From the NCBI RefSeq assembly GCF_000321415.2, contig NC_019902.2, positions 62,001 through 126,000 of the forward strand: DNA of 64,000 nt. The letters are read 5' to 3'. Shown piece after piece: positions 54,050-63,089 of this stretch. Source of the stretch: Thioalkalivibrio nitratireducens DSM 14787. GTDB lineage: Bacteria; Pseudomonadota; Gammaproteobacteria; Ectothiorhodospirales; Ectothiorhodospiraceae. The translations under genes and the position numbers were made by a program. The notes below the pieces were generated by a model. The model saw only the letters and a program-made list of their open reading frames with translations, made no database searches and was not told the DNA's origin. Within the stretch, counting starts at the first letter, position 1. Every line of letters begins with the position of its first letter.

Positions 54050-55477
54050 ATGAAGAGTCTAAAGCGCTTTGCATTATCCGTGGCTGTGGCGGCCATGCTG
54101 GCGGTAATGGGCACAGTGGCGCAGGCATCGATCCCAGAACCCCTGCGGGAGGCGATCATCGAGGCGATCAACACGAACCCGGAGGTGCAGGAACGGTGGC
54201 ACGCGTTCCTGGCGGCCGAAGAGGGGCGCAAGGTCGCCCGCGGGCGGTATTTTCCCGAGGTGGACCTGACGCTATCAGCCGCTCGACAGTACCAGGAAAG
54301 CAGCGATTTCGGGCGTCTCACGCGGGATCCGCTCAGCGCCAGCCTGACGCTGAATCAAATGATCTATGACGGCTTCTTCACCCAGGCGGACGTGGCGCGC
54401 TTGGGGCACGCGAAGATGGTGCGTTATTACGAGCTGCTGGAGGCGGCGGAGCAAGCGGCGCTGGAGGCGATTCGTGCCTATGCGGACGTGGAACGCTACC
54501 GCGAGCTGGTCTTCCTGGCTGAGCAGAACTACCAGGCGCATCGGGATCTCTACGATCAGGTCGAGGAACTGGCCCGCACGGGCGTGGGGCGCCGCGTGGA
54601 TCTGGAACAGGCGACCGGGCGTCTGGCTCTGGCGGAGTCGAATCTGCTCACCGAGATCGCGAATCTGCACGACGTCACCGCGCGCTTTCTGCGCATCGTG
54701 GGGCGCACCCCGCCTGACGACTACATCGAGATGATCGGTGTGCTGCCGGTGGAACGCATCCCGGAAACGGTGGACCAGGCGCTGGTCGATGCGCTTGCGT
54801 CCAATCCTGCGCTGTTCGCGTCGGTCGAGAATATCCTGTCGGCGCAGGAGCAGGTCCGAGTGGGCCGATCCTACTACCATCCGCGGCTGGATTTTCGAGT
54901 TCAGGCGAGCCGCGACAATGCCCTGAACAACTTTTTTACGGATAGCGGCGAGGAGTGGGTGACCGATACGGTGATCGGTCTGGTTCTGACCTTCAATCTG
55001 TTCAGAGGCTTGGCCGATCAGGCGCGAATCGGCCAATTTGTCGAAGAGGCCAACGTCGCGAAGGACAAGCGGGAAACCGTGTGCCGCAACATCCGTCAGA
55101 CGGTGGCGATCGCTTTCAACGACATCGACGTGCTGGACGAGCGTCTCGTGTATCTGGATCAGCACCAGCTGTCCAGCGACCGCGTGCGGACGGCCTATAT
55201 GCAGCAGTTCACGATTGGCCAGCGGACGCTGCTGGATTTGCTGGACATGGAGAACGAGTTCTTCGAGGCGCGCCGGGCGTTTGTCGATGGCCAGTTCGAC
55301 CGCGAGATTGCGGTGGCGGAAGCCCTTACCGGTCTGGGGCGCCTGCTGCCAGCACTCGAGCTTGTGCGGGACGAGATGCCGGACGTGGGCGATCCGCCGG
55401 TGATCGATCCTGAAGAAATCTGTCCGCCAGTGGCCCCGCCCGCTGTCGAGGTGCCCCGGAACAGCCTGTTCCGTTGA
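54050..55477 (+). CDS. TolC-family outer-membrane channel (LapE-like)
   Basis: A 475-residue outer-membrane factor. A signal peptide (about 1-26, ending GTVAQA) is followed by two TolC-type repeats, with LREAIIEAINTNPEVQERWHAFLAAEEGRKVARGRYFPEVDLTLSA at the start and ASNPALFASVENILSAQEQVRVGRSYYHPRLDFRVQ in the second half. It ends with a Pro-rich tail. With the ABC exporter and membrane fusion protein at 32-36 kb it would complete a type I secretion system. It is the only such channel gene in the window, now 18 kb from its partners because of glycosylation-like genes and transposons. An AGGTGG precedes the ATG at 54050. Confidence 0.92.
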   Translation: MKSLKRFALSVAVAAMLAVMGTVAQASIPEPLREAIIEAINTNPEVQERWHAFLAAEEGRKVARGRYFPEVDLTLSAARQYQESSDFGRLTRDPLSASLTLNQMIYDGFFTQADVARLGHAKMVRYYELLEAAEQAALEAIRAYADVERYRELVFLAEQNYQAHRDLYDQVEELARTGVGRRVDLEQATGRLALAESNLLTEIANLHDVTARFLRIVGRTPPDDYIEMIGVLPVERIPETVDQALVDALASNPALFASVENILSAQEQVRVGRSYYHPRLDFRVQASRDNALNNFFTDSGEEWVTDTVIGLVLTFNLFRGLADQARIGQFVEEANVAKDKRETVCRNIRQTVAIAFNDIDVLDERLVYLDQHQLSSDRVRTAYMQQFTIGQRTLLDLLDMENEFFEARRAFVDGQFDREIAVAEALTGLGRLLPALELVRDEMPDVGDPPVIDPEEICPPVAPPAVEVPRNSLFR

Positions 55478-55490
55478 GGTAAGCATTCCG

Positions 55491-55516
55491 GTCGCCTCCT
55501 GCGGCCAGGAGGCGAC
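55491..55516 (+). terminator. Hairpin after the TolC-type gene
   Basis: GTCGCCTCCTG and CAGGAGGCGAC pair perfectly over 11 bp with a 4-base loop, 13 bp after the stop. It has no T run. It lies between convergent genes. Confidence 0.6.
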
Positions 55517-55578
55517 GGGCTGAGGGCGGCTAGTGTTTTCGGCCCTCGGGTGGTGGGTTGGGCAGTCCGGTACGGCTG

Positions 55579-56697
55579 CTACCCGAGCCCCTGCTCCACC
55601 CCGTTGCCATAGGCCGTCACGCGGTTGCGCCCTGCCTTTTTGCTCATGTACATCGCCTGGTCGGCGCGGGAAATCAGTTCCTGGATGTCTCCGGCGGTTT
55701 CCGGGTAGCTGGCGAAGCCGATGCTGATCGTGGTGTTCACCCGCTTGCCGTCGGCATCGAAGGTCATGTGCTCGATCGCCTTGCGAATCCGTTCGGCGAC
55801 CTCGTGGGCGGGGGCTTTGCCGGTGTTGGGGAGTAGCACGATAAATTCATCGCCCCCGTAGTGCGCGATCAGGTCGGAGCCACGCAGCGTGTGCTTCAGG
55901 GTCTCCACCATGCGGATGATGAGCAGGTTCCCGACCTCGTGCCCCAGTTCGTCGTTGATGCCCTTGAGGTTGTCGGTGTCGATCATCATCACGGTGAGTT
56001 CGGTATTCTCGCGAGTCGCCCGGATTCTCTCGCGTTCCATCGAGGCATAGAAGGCTCGCATGTTCGGAAGACCGGTCATGTCGTCGGTTTCGGAGAGATG
56101 CTGCAGGAACCTGCGGGCGAAGTTCATGTCTGCCGCGAGCAGGGCCGTGAGGTAGGCCACCAGCACGAACGGCGCGAAGTTGAACATCACGGAACTGAAC
56201 GTCTCGTAGGTATAGAACGCGTCGCCCAGCAATGAGTGCGACGCATGCAGGTACAGCAGCGTGATCAGCACGACGAGGGAGAGCGTCATGTACTTGCCGA
56301 GTGTCAGTGCGGAGAACACGATCGGCAGCAGGTACAGGTTCACCAGCGGGCTGTCCGACTTGCCGGTGTGCCAGATCACGAACGCGGTCAGGGCGATCAT
56401 GCCCAGGGTTTCGACGGTCAGCTTCCAGCGTGCTTCGGTCGTGAACAGGTTGAGGTAGCGGAATCCGATGATCAGCAGCGCAAAGGCGCCACACGCGATT
56501 GAAATCGCCAGCGCGTTGATATCTACCCCGGGGATCACGAGGTAGACCAGGATCAGGATCAGCAGCAACCACTCGATTTCGGCGAGCGTGCGGTTGAACC
56601 CCTTCAGTTCGATCTGTTCGGGTTGAACCGCCGCGGATCCGCCGTGAGCCGCCGCTGTCTGCTTCCTCTTGTTCCATCCCATCTCTGTCGTCGCCAT
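55579..56697 (-). CDS. Membrane-anchored diguanylate cyclase (GGDEF)
   Basis: A 372-residue protein. Residues about 35-190 hold six predicted transmembrane helices, with no named sensor domain recognised. A GGDEF domain follows at about 205-365. The active site is intact (HYGGDEFIVLLPNTG), and the inhibitory I-site RGSD sits exactly five residues before it, so product feedback is expected. It should make cyclic-di-GMP. In LapA-type systems cyclic-di-GMP controls release of the adhesin through LapD and LapG, which makes its place beside the secretion genes notable. The ATG at 55579-56697 (MATTEMGWNKRK) matches a sensible cytoplasmic N-terminus. Confidence 0.93.
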   Translation of the reverse strand: MATTEMGWNKRKQTAAAHGGSAAVQPEQIELKGFNRTLAEIEWLLLILILVYLVIPGVDINALAISIACGAFALLIIGFRYLNLFTTEARWKLTVETLGMIALTAFVIWHTGKSDSPLVNLYLLPIVFSALTLGKYMTLSLVVLITLLYLHASHSLLGDAFYTYETFSSVMFNFAPFVLVAYLTALLAADMNFARRFLQHLSETDDMTGLPNMRAFYASMERERIRATRENTELTVMMIDTDNLKGINDELGHEVGNLLIIRMVETLKHTLRGSDLIAHYGGDEFIVLLPNTGKAPAHEVAERIRKAIEHMTFDADGKRVNTTISIGFASYPETAGDIQELISRADQAMYMSKKAGRNRVTAYGNGVEQGLG

Positions 56698-57309
56698 CGC
56701 GCTGGTTGTCCTTCGGACGCGGTCGGGCCAGCCGACCCCGGATGCGCGGACGCGGACCCTGGCGCAGCAGCCCCTTGCCAGAAATCATCCTTGCTTTCGC
56801 CCTTGTCGTGCCAGTCCGCCGAGTGGCAGCTTCCGGGCGCTTTGCGTCGCGTGAGTTTAGACCAAAAGCGGAGCCGCTCGCACGGATATCCCCCGGTCTA
56901 GACAGGGCGGTATAGGTGCGGCTCGTGGGACATGCGGGAAGTTCGGTGCCTATGGAGCACAGCCGGGCGCGCCGGAGCAAGTGCAGGAATGGCCAACTCA
57001 TTTCAAACTTGCCCAACGCAGCGCCGGCGTGTCTGGCGAAGCGATCTGGTGATGAACTGTCCGCATGGCCCACTCGAGGGTGGGATGTACACGTGTCGCG
57101 GTTGACGCTGGGGGTGACGGCCACTAAGTTGTCGACGGGTGGGCAGGCCACTGTGGCCGTGCGGATTCGGCCCGTACGCAGGTGCCCGCTGCCGCGGCGG
57201 ATGATGATGGGCCATGCTTGACGGGACCGCCACGGTTTGACTTGGTGGCATTCAGCGCATGGGTCTTCCCGGCGCCGCGCCAATGATCGCTTATACCAGG
57301 AGAGAACGG
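56698..57309. other. Gene-free stretch between the GGDEF and cytochrome genes
   Basis: This 612-bp region separates divergent genes and should contain both promoters. Several short frames exist, but none has recognisable motifs or a good ribosome-binding site. No repeats of the families seen elsewhere were found. Confidence 0.4.
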
Positions 57310-57786
57310 ATGATGCAGCGAATGATGCAAATGAGCCGGAATGTCTTCGTCGGAACCGCGGCGGTGCTGGCGCTGGGGCTGCCTGCCACCGGGTCCGCGT
57401 TCGACCTGGGTGCCGAGGCCACCATCGACTACCGGCAGGGCGTAATGCGGGCCATCGGCGGTAACATGGCCTCTACGGCAGCGATCGTCGTGGACGGCGC
57501 GGACTACCGCGACAACCTGGAGATGCACGCCCGTTACCTGGTGGATGCGACCCGGGACATTCCGGCGCTGTTTCCCGAGGACTCCGATTTCGGCGAGACC
57601 GATGCGCTGGCCGCGGTCTGGGAGGAACCGGAAAAGTTCGCCGAGAGGGCGCGCGACACTCATGAAGCGGCTGTCGCGCTGCATGCAGCGGTCGAAGTGG
57701 GCGACGACGCGGAGATGGGTCAGCGCTTCCGGGCACTGGGTCAGTCCTGCCGTTCGTGCCACGATGACTTCCGCCAGAGCGACTGA
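57310..57786 (+). CDS. Cytochrome c' (class II, four-helix)
   Basis: A 158-residue periplasmic cytochrome c'. A signal peptide (about 1-30, ending TGSAFD) is followed by a helical body and a C-terminal haem-binding CRSCH motif near residues 147-151, the class II position. The conserved segment YRQGVMRAIGGNMASTAAIV forms helix A. Cytochromes c' bind NO and CO, and are common in purple and sulfur-oxidising bacteria. AGGAG lies 7 bp before the ATG at 57310. The di-haem cytochrome gene follows after 9 bp. Confidence 0.93.
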   Translation: MMQRMMQMSRNVFVGTAAVLALGLPATGSAFDLGAEATIDYRQGVMRAIGGNMASTAAIVVDGADYRDNLEMHARYLVDATRDIPALFPEDSDFGETDALAAVWEEPEKFAERARDTHEAAVALHAAVEVGDDAEMGQRFRALGQSCRSCHDDFRQSD

Positions 57787-57795
57787 CCGGCGGAC

Positions 57796-58713
57796 GTGAG
57801 GATCCCATTCCCAGGGGGGGCGGCGCACGGTTTGCGGGCCGCGGTGCTGCTCGCCCCGGCCCTGTTCCTTTCGAGCCCCGGTGCGGCTGTGGGCGGGGAG
57901 CGGGACGCGAAAGTCCGGCAGGGCGAGTACCTGCTGCGCGCGGGCGGATGTGTCTCCTGCCACACGGAAAAGCGGGACGACGCCCCGTTCCTCGCGGGCG
58001 GCCGCGCGATCGAGAGTCCGTTCGGAACCTTCTACGGCCCCAACATCACGCCCGACCCCGAGACCGGCATCGGACGCTGGGCCGAGGATGATTTCGTGCG
58101 GGCGCTGCGAAATGGGCGCAATCCATCGGGAAGCCATTATTACCCGGCCTTTCCCTACACATCGTACACGCGGTTGCGGCGGGAGGACATTGGGGCCCTC
58201 TGGGCCTACCTGCAGACCGTCGAGCCGGTGCGCCGAGAGAACCGCCCGCACGATCTCGTCTGGTACGCGCGTTTCCGCCCGTCCCTGGCCGGATGGAAGT
58301 TTCTCCACTTCCGCACCGAAGAGTTCGAGCCGCGGGCCGATGAGACAGACGAATGGAACCGCGGGGCCTACCTTTCCCAGGCGCTCGCCCACTGTGCGGA
58401 GTGCCATACGCCGCGCACTCGAACCGGAGGGCTGGATCCGCGCCGACTGTATGCGGGAGCGCGTCTGGCCGACGGCGACGTCGCGCCGAACATCACTCCG
58501 GATCGGGAGACGGGCATCGGGCGCTGGCGCGCGTCGCACCTGCTGCGTTATCTCGATTTGGGCATGGACCCCGACGGAGATTTCGCCGGCGGTGCAATGG
58601 GGGACGTGATCGGCGAGGGCACCAGCCATTTGACCGATGCCGATCGACGCGCACTGGTCATCTACCTGCAGTCCCTGGAGCCGATCCGCCACCAGGTGCC
58701 GCCGGCCGACTGA
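57796..58713 (+). CDS. Di-haem cytochrome c
   Basis: A 305-residue exported protein with two class I haem sites, GCVSCH (about 51-56) and HCAECH (about 199-204). Each is followed by the same NITPD-ETGIGRW segment, showing an internal duplication. Distal Met ligands cannot be fixed by eye. The N-terminal hydrophobic stretch (LRAAVLLAPALFLSSPGAAVG) is a signal peptide. It resembles the cytochrome subunits of membrane alcohol/gluconate dehydrogenases, but only two haem sites are present and no dehydrogenase is nearby. More likely it is an electron carrier acting with the cytochrome c' gene. The start is GTG at 57796. Confidence 0.88.
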   Translation: MRIPFPGGAAHGLRAAVLLAPALFLSSPGAAVGGERDAKVRQGEYLLRAGGCVSCHTEKRDDAPFLAGGRAIESPFGTFYGPNITPDPETGIGRWAEDDFVRALRNGRNPSGSHYYPAFPYTSYTRLRREDIGALWAYLQTVEPVRRENRPHDLVWYARFRPSLAGWKFLHFRTEEFEPRADETDEWNRGAYLSQALAHCAECHTPRTRTGGLDPRRLYAGARLADGDVAPNITPDRETGIGRWRASHLLRYLDLGMDPDGDFAGGAMGDVIGEGTSHLTDADRRALVIYLQSLEPIRHQVPPAD

Positions 58714-58777
58714 CGCAGGTCCGTAGCCCGCGGAGTGACGGCGGTTCCGGGCTGCGCGGGTCTGTCGGCACGCCTGC

Positions 58778-59524
58778 TCAGTGCCGGGGCGGACCCTCTC
58801 CTCCGGGCCGGCTGACCGGTGCGGCTTCGGGCCGGGTCGGGCTACCTTCCGGCAAAGCGGCTTCCTGCGAGTCCGCGTCCACAGTCTCGTCGTCGTCCGA
58901 GGCTGGGCGGTGGCGCCTGCGCCACGGCGCCGGATCCAAACGGTACATCATCAGTGCGCAGAGGATGCCGGACAGTGCACCGAACAGATGGTATTCGAAG
59001 GAGATGCTGGGCTCCTGGGGAAAGATCCCGGCCGCCATCCCCCCGAACACCAGGAAGACCACCAGCGCCAGCGCAATGGACATCGGGTCGCGGCGCAGGA
59101 AACTGATCACGACGATGAAGAACATCAGCCCATGGGTCAGACCGCTGATGCCGATGTGGAAGCTCTCACGGGCGAACAGCCAGACCCCGATGCCGCTGAG
59201 CAGCCAGATCAGCGGGACTGCGAGCCGGGTCGCCCGCGGAAACCCGAAAAGTGCCAGCGCGCCAAGGCCCAGCAACGCCGGCGTATTCGCCATCAGGTGG
59301 GTCCACGATTCGTGAATGAGAGGGGCGGTCAGGATCCCGGTGAGTGTCCCCGGGTCGCGGGGGAACACCCCGAGTCGCACCCAGTCCGAGTTCACGACCA
59401 TCTGGATGCCGGCGATCGTCCAGAGCACGGCGACCCCAAGTAGCGGCCACATCAGTGCCCGCCAGAAGCGGCCCTTCGGCGGGTCCGGCTCGCGTTCCGG
59501 TGCTGTGGTGGGCCCATCACTCAT
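58778..59524 (-). CDS. Rhomboid-family intramembrane serine protease
   Basis: A 248-residue membrane protein. Six helices are predicted. The catalytic Ser lies in HIGISGLTHGLMFF (GxSG motif) and the catalytic His in FEYHLFGALSGIL, the usual helix 4 and helix 6 pair. An HESWTHLMANTPALLGLG segment carries the conserved HxxxN of helix 2. The C-terminal tail, about 45 residues, is acidic and disordered. Start at 59524 (MSDGPTT) or four codons upstream at 59536; neither has a strong ribosome-binding site. Rhomboids cleave transmembrane segments of partner proteins; the substrate is unknown. Confidence 0.9.
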   Translation of the reverse strand: MSDGPTTAPEREPDPPKGRFWRALMWPLLGVAVLWTIAGIQMVVNSDWVRLGVFPRDPGTLTGILTAPLIHESWTHLMANTPALLGLGALALFGFPRATRLAVPLIWLLSGIGVWLFARESFHIGISGLTHGLMFFIVVISFLRRDPMSIALALVVFLVFGGMAAGIFPQEPSISFEYHLFGALSGILCALMMYRLDPAPWRRRHRPASDDDETVDADSQEAALPEGSPTRPEAAPVSRPGGEGPPRH

Positions 59525-59660
59525 TGCCGGCAACATACGGTGTAGCGCCGGCCGCGGGCAAGAAGGCCTGCGAGTGGCCGTTGCGCATCGGCGGGGTATG
59601 GACCTGGCAGCGAAAGGCGCCTAACGTTGTGCAATCGCGAACGAGACTGGAGACGCCCGG

Positions 59661-62255
59661 ATGAACTGGCCTGTCGTGACCGCGAGCGCGCTGGCGCTGC
59701 TGCTCGTCGCCTGCGGGGGTGGCAACGGCGGCGATGCACCATCCGGCTACACGCTGTCGGGCGTGATCGAGGCGGATGCGCTGAACCGGGTCGACTCCGA
59801 TACCAACGATCCCGAAACGCCGATGGTCCGCAACAACACCCCGAGCGAGGCACAGGAGGTGCTGGCGCCGGCGATTATCGGTGGTTTCGTGTCCGCTCCC
59901 CTCACGGCCAGCCGGTTCGGTCCCGCGGGCGACGAGTGGGATGTCTACCAGGTCGACCTGCGGGCCGGCCAGCCCATCGTGCTGGGGTTTCCCGACGCCT
60001 CGGTCGCCGACCTCGATCTCTACCTCTACGATCGCAGCGGCACGATCATCGATGCCTCGCTCGGAGTCGGCTCCAGAGAGTCGCTGGTGGTCCCCCGGGA
60101 CGACCGCTATTTCGTCGCGGTCCATGCCTATGCTGGGCGTTCCAACTATTCCCTGCGGCTCGATGCCGTGTCGTCACTGTCGCAGGTTTCCGAACACCGG
60201 GGGCCCAGACTGTCCGACCCGTTTGCGCCCGGCGAGATGATCGTGAAAGTCGTTAACACCGCCGGCAACGGCCCCGCGCGGCCCGAGATCGACGTGCAGT
60301 CCCTCGGTCTGAAAGCGGAGGCCGGCGCTCCCGACCGCGAACAGCTGTGGCGCATCCCTGCCGGGCGGGCGGAACAGGTGCTGGACATCCTCGGCGAGCG
60401 CAGGCCCGCGGTGGACGCGCTGCGCTTTGCCGACAGTGACGATCTCGAGCGCTACCGGACGCTGAAGGCGCTCAAGGCGCTGGAACGACGTCCGGGAATC
60501 GTTTCGGTTTCACCCAACTACCGGCTGCAAACCCAGCGTTTGCCAAACGATCCGCTGCAGGGGCTGCAGTGGCACCATCGGAACACGGATCTCCCGGCGG
60601 CCTGGGATCTCTCCACCGGGCAGGCGCCCGATGCGGAGATGATCATCGCGGTGATCGACACCGGCGTCTTTCTCGATCACGAGGACTTGCGCGACCGGCT
60701 GGTTCCCGGCTTCGATTTCATTTCGAACCCGGATGTCGCCCGGGACGGTGACGGGATCGATCCCAACCCCGACGATCCCGGCGATTCGTCGCAACCGGGT
60801 CAGAGTTCCTGGCACGGAACCCACGTAGCCGGCACTGCCGCGGCCGCCACCGACAACGCGATCGGAATCGCCGGTGTGTCCTGGGGCGCGCGTATCATGC
60901 CGGTACGCACGGTGGGCAAGGGCGGCGGCCTGCTGTACGACACGCTGCAGGGGATTCGCTTTGCGGCCGGACTGCCGAACGACTCAGGCACCGTGCCTCC
61001 GCGCCGGGCCGACGTGATCAACATCAGCCTGGGGGGAGGGGCGTTTGCCCAGGCGCAGGCCGATCTCTACCAACAGATTCGCGATCTCGGGATTTTCGTC
61101 GTCGCGGCCTCCGGGAACAGTGCCGGGCCGGTGGGCTTCCCCGCTGCGTACGACGCGGTGTTCGCGGTAGGAGCCACCGACGCGGCGAACCAGCGCGCGC
61201 CGTACAGCAGTTTCGGCGAACGGCTGGACCTGGTGGCACCCGGGGGCGACATGCGTGTGGACCGAACCGGCGACGGATACGGCGATGGAGTTCTGAGCAC
61301 GGTCGCCGATGACACCACCGGATCCCGACGCAGCGCCTATGCATTCTACCAGGGTACGTCGATGGCGACCGCGGTGGCCTCCGGTGTGGTGTCGCTCGCG
61401 CGCTCGACCGAACCCGGCCTCACGCCCGATGTATTCGACTTCCTGCTGCGTTCCGGGGCGCTCACTGACGACCTCGGCGGCGCGGGCTGGGATCCGGAGA
61501 CGGGCTGGGGACTGATCAATGCACGCCGCACCCTGGGCGCGGTGCGCGAGTGGGCCGGGGGTGCGCCATTGCCGCCGTTGTTGTCGGTCACGCCCGAGCG
61601 GCTGGAGTTCGGCTTTACCGAGTCCACGCTGGCCTTCTCGCTGCGCAACTCCGGAGGGGGCAGCCTGCGGATTGGCCAGGTGATCGCCGATGCTCCATGG
61701 CTCTCCGTGACCGCAGGGGCGACTGGTGCCGATGGACTGGGCGGGTACCGGGCCCAGGTTGCACGCGAGGGGCTGCAACCGGGCGAATACCGAACCTCGA
61801 TCCGCGTGACGATCGAGGGTGGGGACGAGCGCCTGATCCCGGTGAGCCTGCGGGTTGCAGCCCCGGAACTGGCAGCGGACAGCGTGGGCAGGATTTACGT
61901 GCTGCTGGTCGATGCGTCCGGGGAGGCCGTAGCCGAGACCGGGGTGAATCCGGACGGAGGTCGGTACCGCTACCGGTTCGAGGATGTGTCGCAGGGCGAT
62001 TACCGAATCGTTGCGGGTACCGATATGGACGACGACCGGCAGATCTGCGACCCGGGTGAGGCTTGCGGGGCTTATCCTACGCTGGCCCTGTTCGAACTGC
62101 TGCGCGTCGATCGCGATCTCGACGGGATCGACTTCTCCGTCGGCTTCCGCGCCGGGCGGCCGGGTCTCAGCGGCCTGTCGAGCGGTGGCGCGGATGCGCC
62201 GGGTGGCGTCGACCGGGTGACCGATCCGCCGGCACCGGGCGTCGCGCGGCCCTGA
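59661..62255 (+). CDS. Subtilisin-like (S8) serine protease lipoprotein
   Basis: An 864-residue protease. The N-terminus has a lipobox LLVAC with Cys18, so it is a lipoprotein facing the periplasm or outside. A pre-peptidase-type beta domain (about 60-175, AGDEWDVYQVDLRAGQPIVLGF ... YFVAVHAYAG) and an inhibitor-like propeptide (about 190-290) precede the S8 domain. The triad is Asp in IIAVIDTGVF (near 332), His in SWHGTHVAGT (near 386) and Ser in YQGTSMATAV (near 567), with the oxyanion Asn in VVAASGNSAG. Beta-sandwich repeats follow. The gene is complete and stands alone. It is divergent from the rhomboid gene. Confidence 0.94.
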   Translation: MNWPVVTASALALLLVACGGGNGGDAPSGYTLSGVIEADALNRVDSDTNDPETPMVRNNTPSEAQEVLAPAIIGGFVSAPLTASRFGPAGDEWDVYQVDLRAGQPIVLGFPDASVADLDLYLYDRSGTIIDASLGVGSRESLVVPRDDRYFVAVHAYAGRSNYSLRLDAVSSLSQVSEHRGPRLSDPFAPGEMIVKVVNTAGNGPARPEIDVQSLGLKAEAGAPDREQLWRIPAGRAEQVLDILGERRPAVDALRFADSDDLERYRTLKALKALERRPGIVSVSPNYRLQTQRLPNDPLQGLQWHHRNTDLPAAWDLSTGQAPDAEMIIAVIDTGVFLDHEDLRDRLVPGFDFISNPDVARDGDGIDPNPDDPGDSSQPGQSSWHGTHVAGTAAAATDNAIGIAGVSWGARIMPVRTVGKGGGLLYDTLQGIRFAAGLPNDSGTVPPRRADVINISLGGGAFAQAQADLYQQIRDLGIFVVAASGNSAGPVGFPAAYDAVFAVGATDAANQRAPYSSFGERLDLVAPGGDMRVDRTGDGYGDGVLSTVADDTTGSRRSAYAFYQGTSMATAVASGVVSLARSTEPGLTPDVFDFLLRSGALTDDLGGAGWDPETGWGLINARRTLGAVREWAGGAPLPPLLSVTPERLEFGFTESTLAFSLRNSGGGSLRIGQVIADAPWLSVTAGATGADGLGGYRAQVAREGLQPGEYRTSIRVTIEGGDERLIPVSLRVAAPELAADSVGRIYVLLVDASGEAVAETGVNPDGGRYRYRFEDVSQGDYRIVAGTDMDDDRQICDPGEACGAYPTLALFELLRVDRDLDGIDFSVGFRAGRPGLSGLSSGGADAPGGVDRVTDPPAPGVARP

Positions 62256-62584
62256 CGCAGTCGGCAGGTGGCTCGGTAGCGGGGGGTTCCGCCCCGGGAA
62301 GAGTCCGCCCGGTCCATAGCCGGGACGCCCGGGTTTCCGAATCGCCCGTTACCGCCCATAATCGCAGGGTAATGGGCGAGCTGCGTCCATTGCGGCTAGA
62401 CTGTTGGCAGGAGCGATGTGCGGCCTTCAGTGCGGCTCGCAATCCGAAGGCTCGAATAGCCTTCCGGTCCCTGTAACCGAGCTCCGCCCCCCAGCCAAGC
62501 GCCGACCGCGAAATCGTGTGGAATCCGCCTGCTCGTGGATTCCCCTGTCGCGCTTATGATGAAACCCAAGGAGACAACACCGTA
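62256..62584. other. Gap after the subtilisin-like gene
   Basis: In this 329-bp stretch I see no gene or known repeat. The AAGGAG at about 62569 is the ribosome-binding site of the next small gene. An AT-richer segment around 62510-62570 may hold its promoter. Confidence 0.35.
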
Positions 62585-62854
62585 ATGAATGAACCTCAAG
62601 CCGTCTCGCCGCGCCGCCGCCTGCAGGAGCTGCTGGCGATACCGGACAGCAAGCGGACCGAGGCCGAATGGGATGAACTGAACGAACTCGAGATCTCGCT
62701 CGCGGCCGTGAACCAGATCTCCGCTGGTGGCGATCGGCATCCCCGGACGAACGGCGGTTCCTCGGGCGGGGAGGGCCGATCCGGAAGGGGCTCCAAGGGC
62801 CGTAAACCGCAGATGCGTTCCCAGAAGCGGCCACCTCGCGCTGCGGAGTCCTGA
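62585..62854 (+). CDS. Small basic hypothetical protein
   Basis: An 89-residue protein. The first 45 residues form an acidic helical region (RRRLQELLAIPDSKRTEAEWDELNELEISLAAVNQ). The rest is a Gly/Ser/Arg/Lys-rich disordered tail (SSGGEGRSGRGSKGRKPQ). The helical part resembles small conserved proteins of unknown function in Chromatiales. AAGGAG lies upstream of the ATG at 62585 at a rather long spacing of about 11 bases. It lies before recC, with no functional inference possible. Confidence 0.7.
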   Translation: MNEPQAVSPRRRLQELLAIPDSKRTEAEWDELNELEISLAAVNQISAGGDRHPRTNGGSSGGEGRSGRGSKGRKPQMRSQKRPPRAAES

Positions 62855-63089
62855 ACCCTGCCCCCTGGCGGGGCATGCGGCAAATTTCGTACCCAATCGC
62901 TGACCGAACCATCCGCCTCCGCTGGCCGTGAACCGCACGGCCGGCTTGTAGCCACGGCTTTCGCTGGCGCCGGGCTCCTGTCGCCGCGGGCACGACCTGT
63001 GCGTGCTGCGGATGCCTCGGTGCGCCTCACTACCCCGGCCACCGCCCCGGTCTGCTATCGTCCTCCGTGTTTTCCAATGGAGACTGCAA

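Noticed and set aside
53695-54321. A 208-residue frame antisense to the start of the TolC-type gene
   Set aside because: It overlaps the signal peptide and first repeat of a clear coding gene and has no domain.
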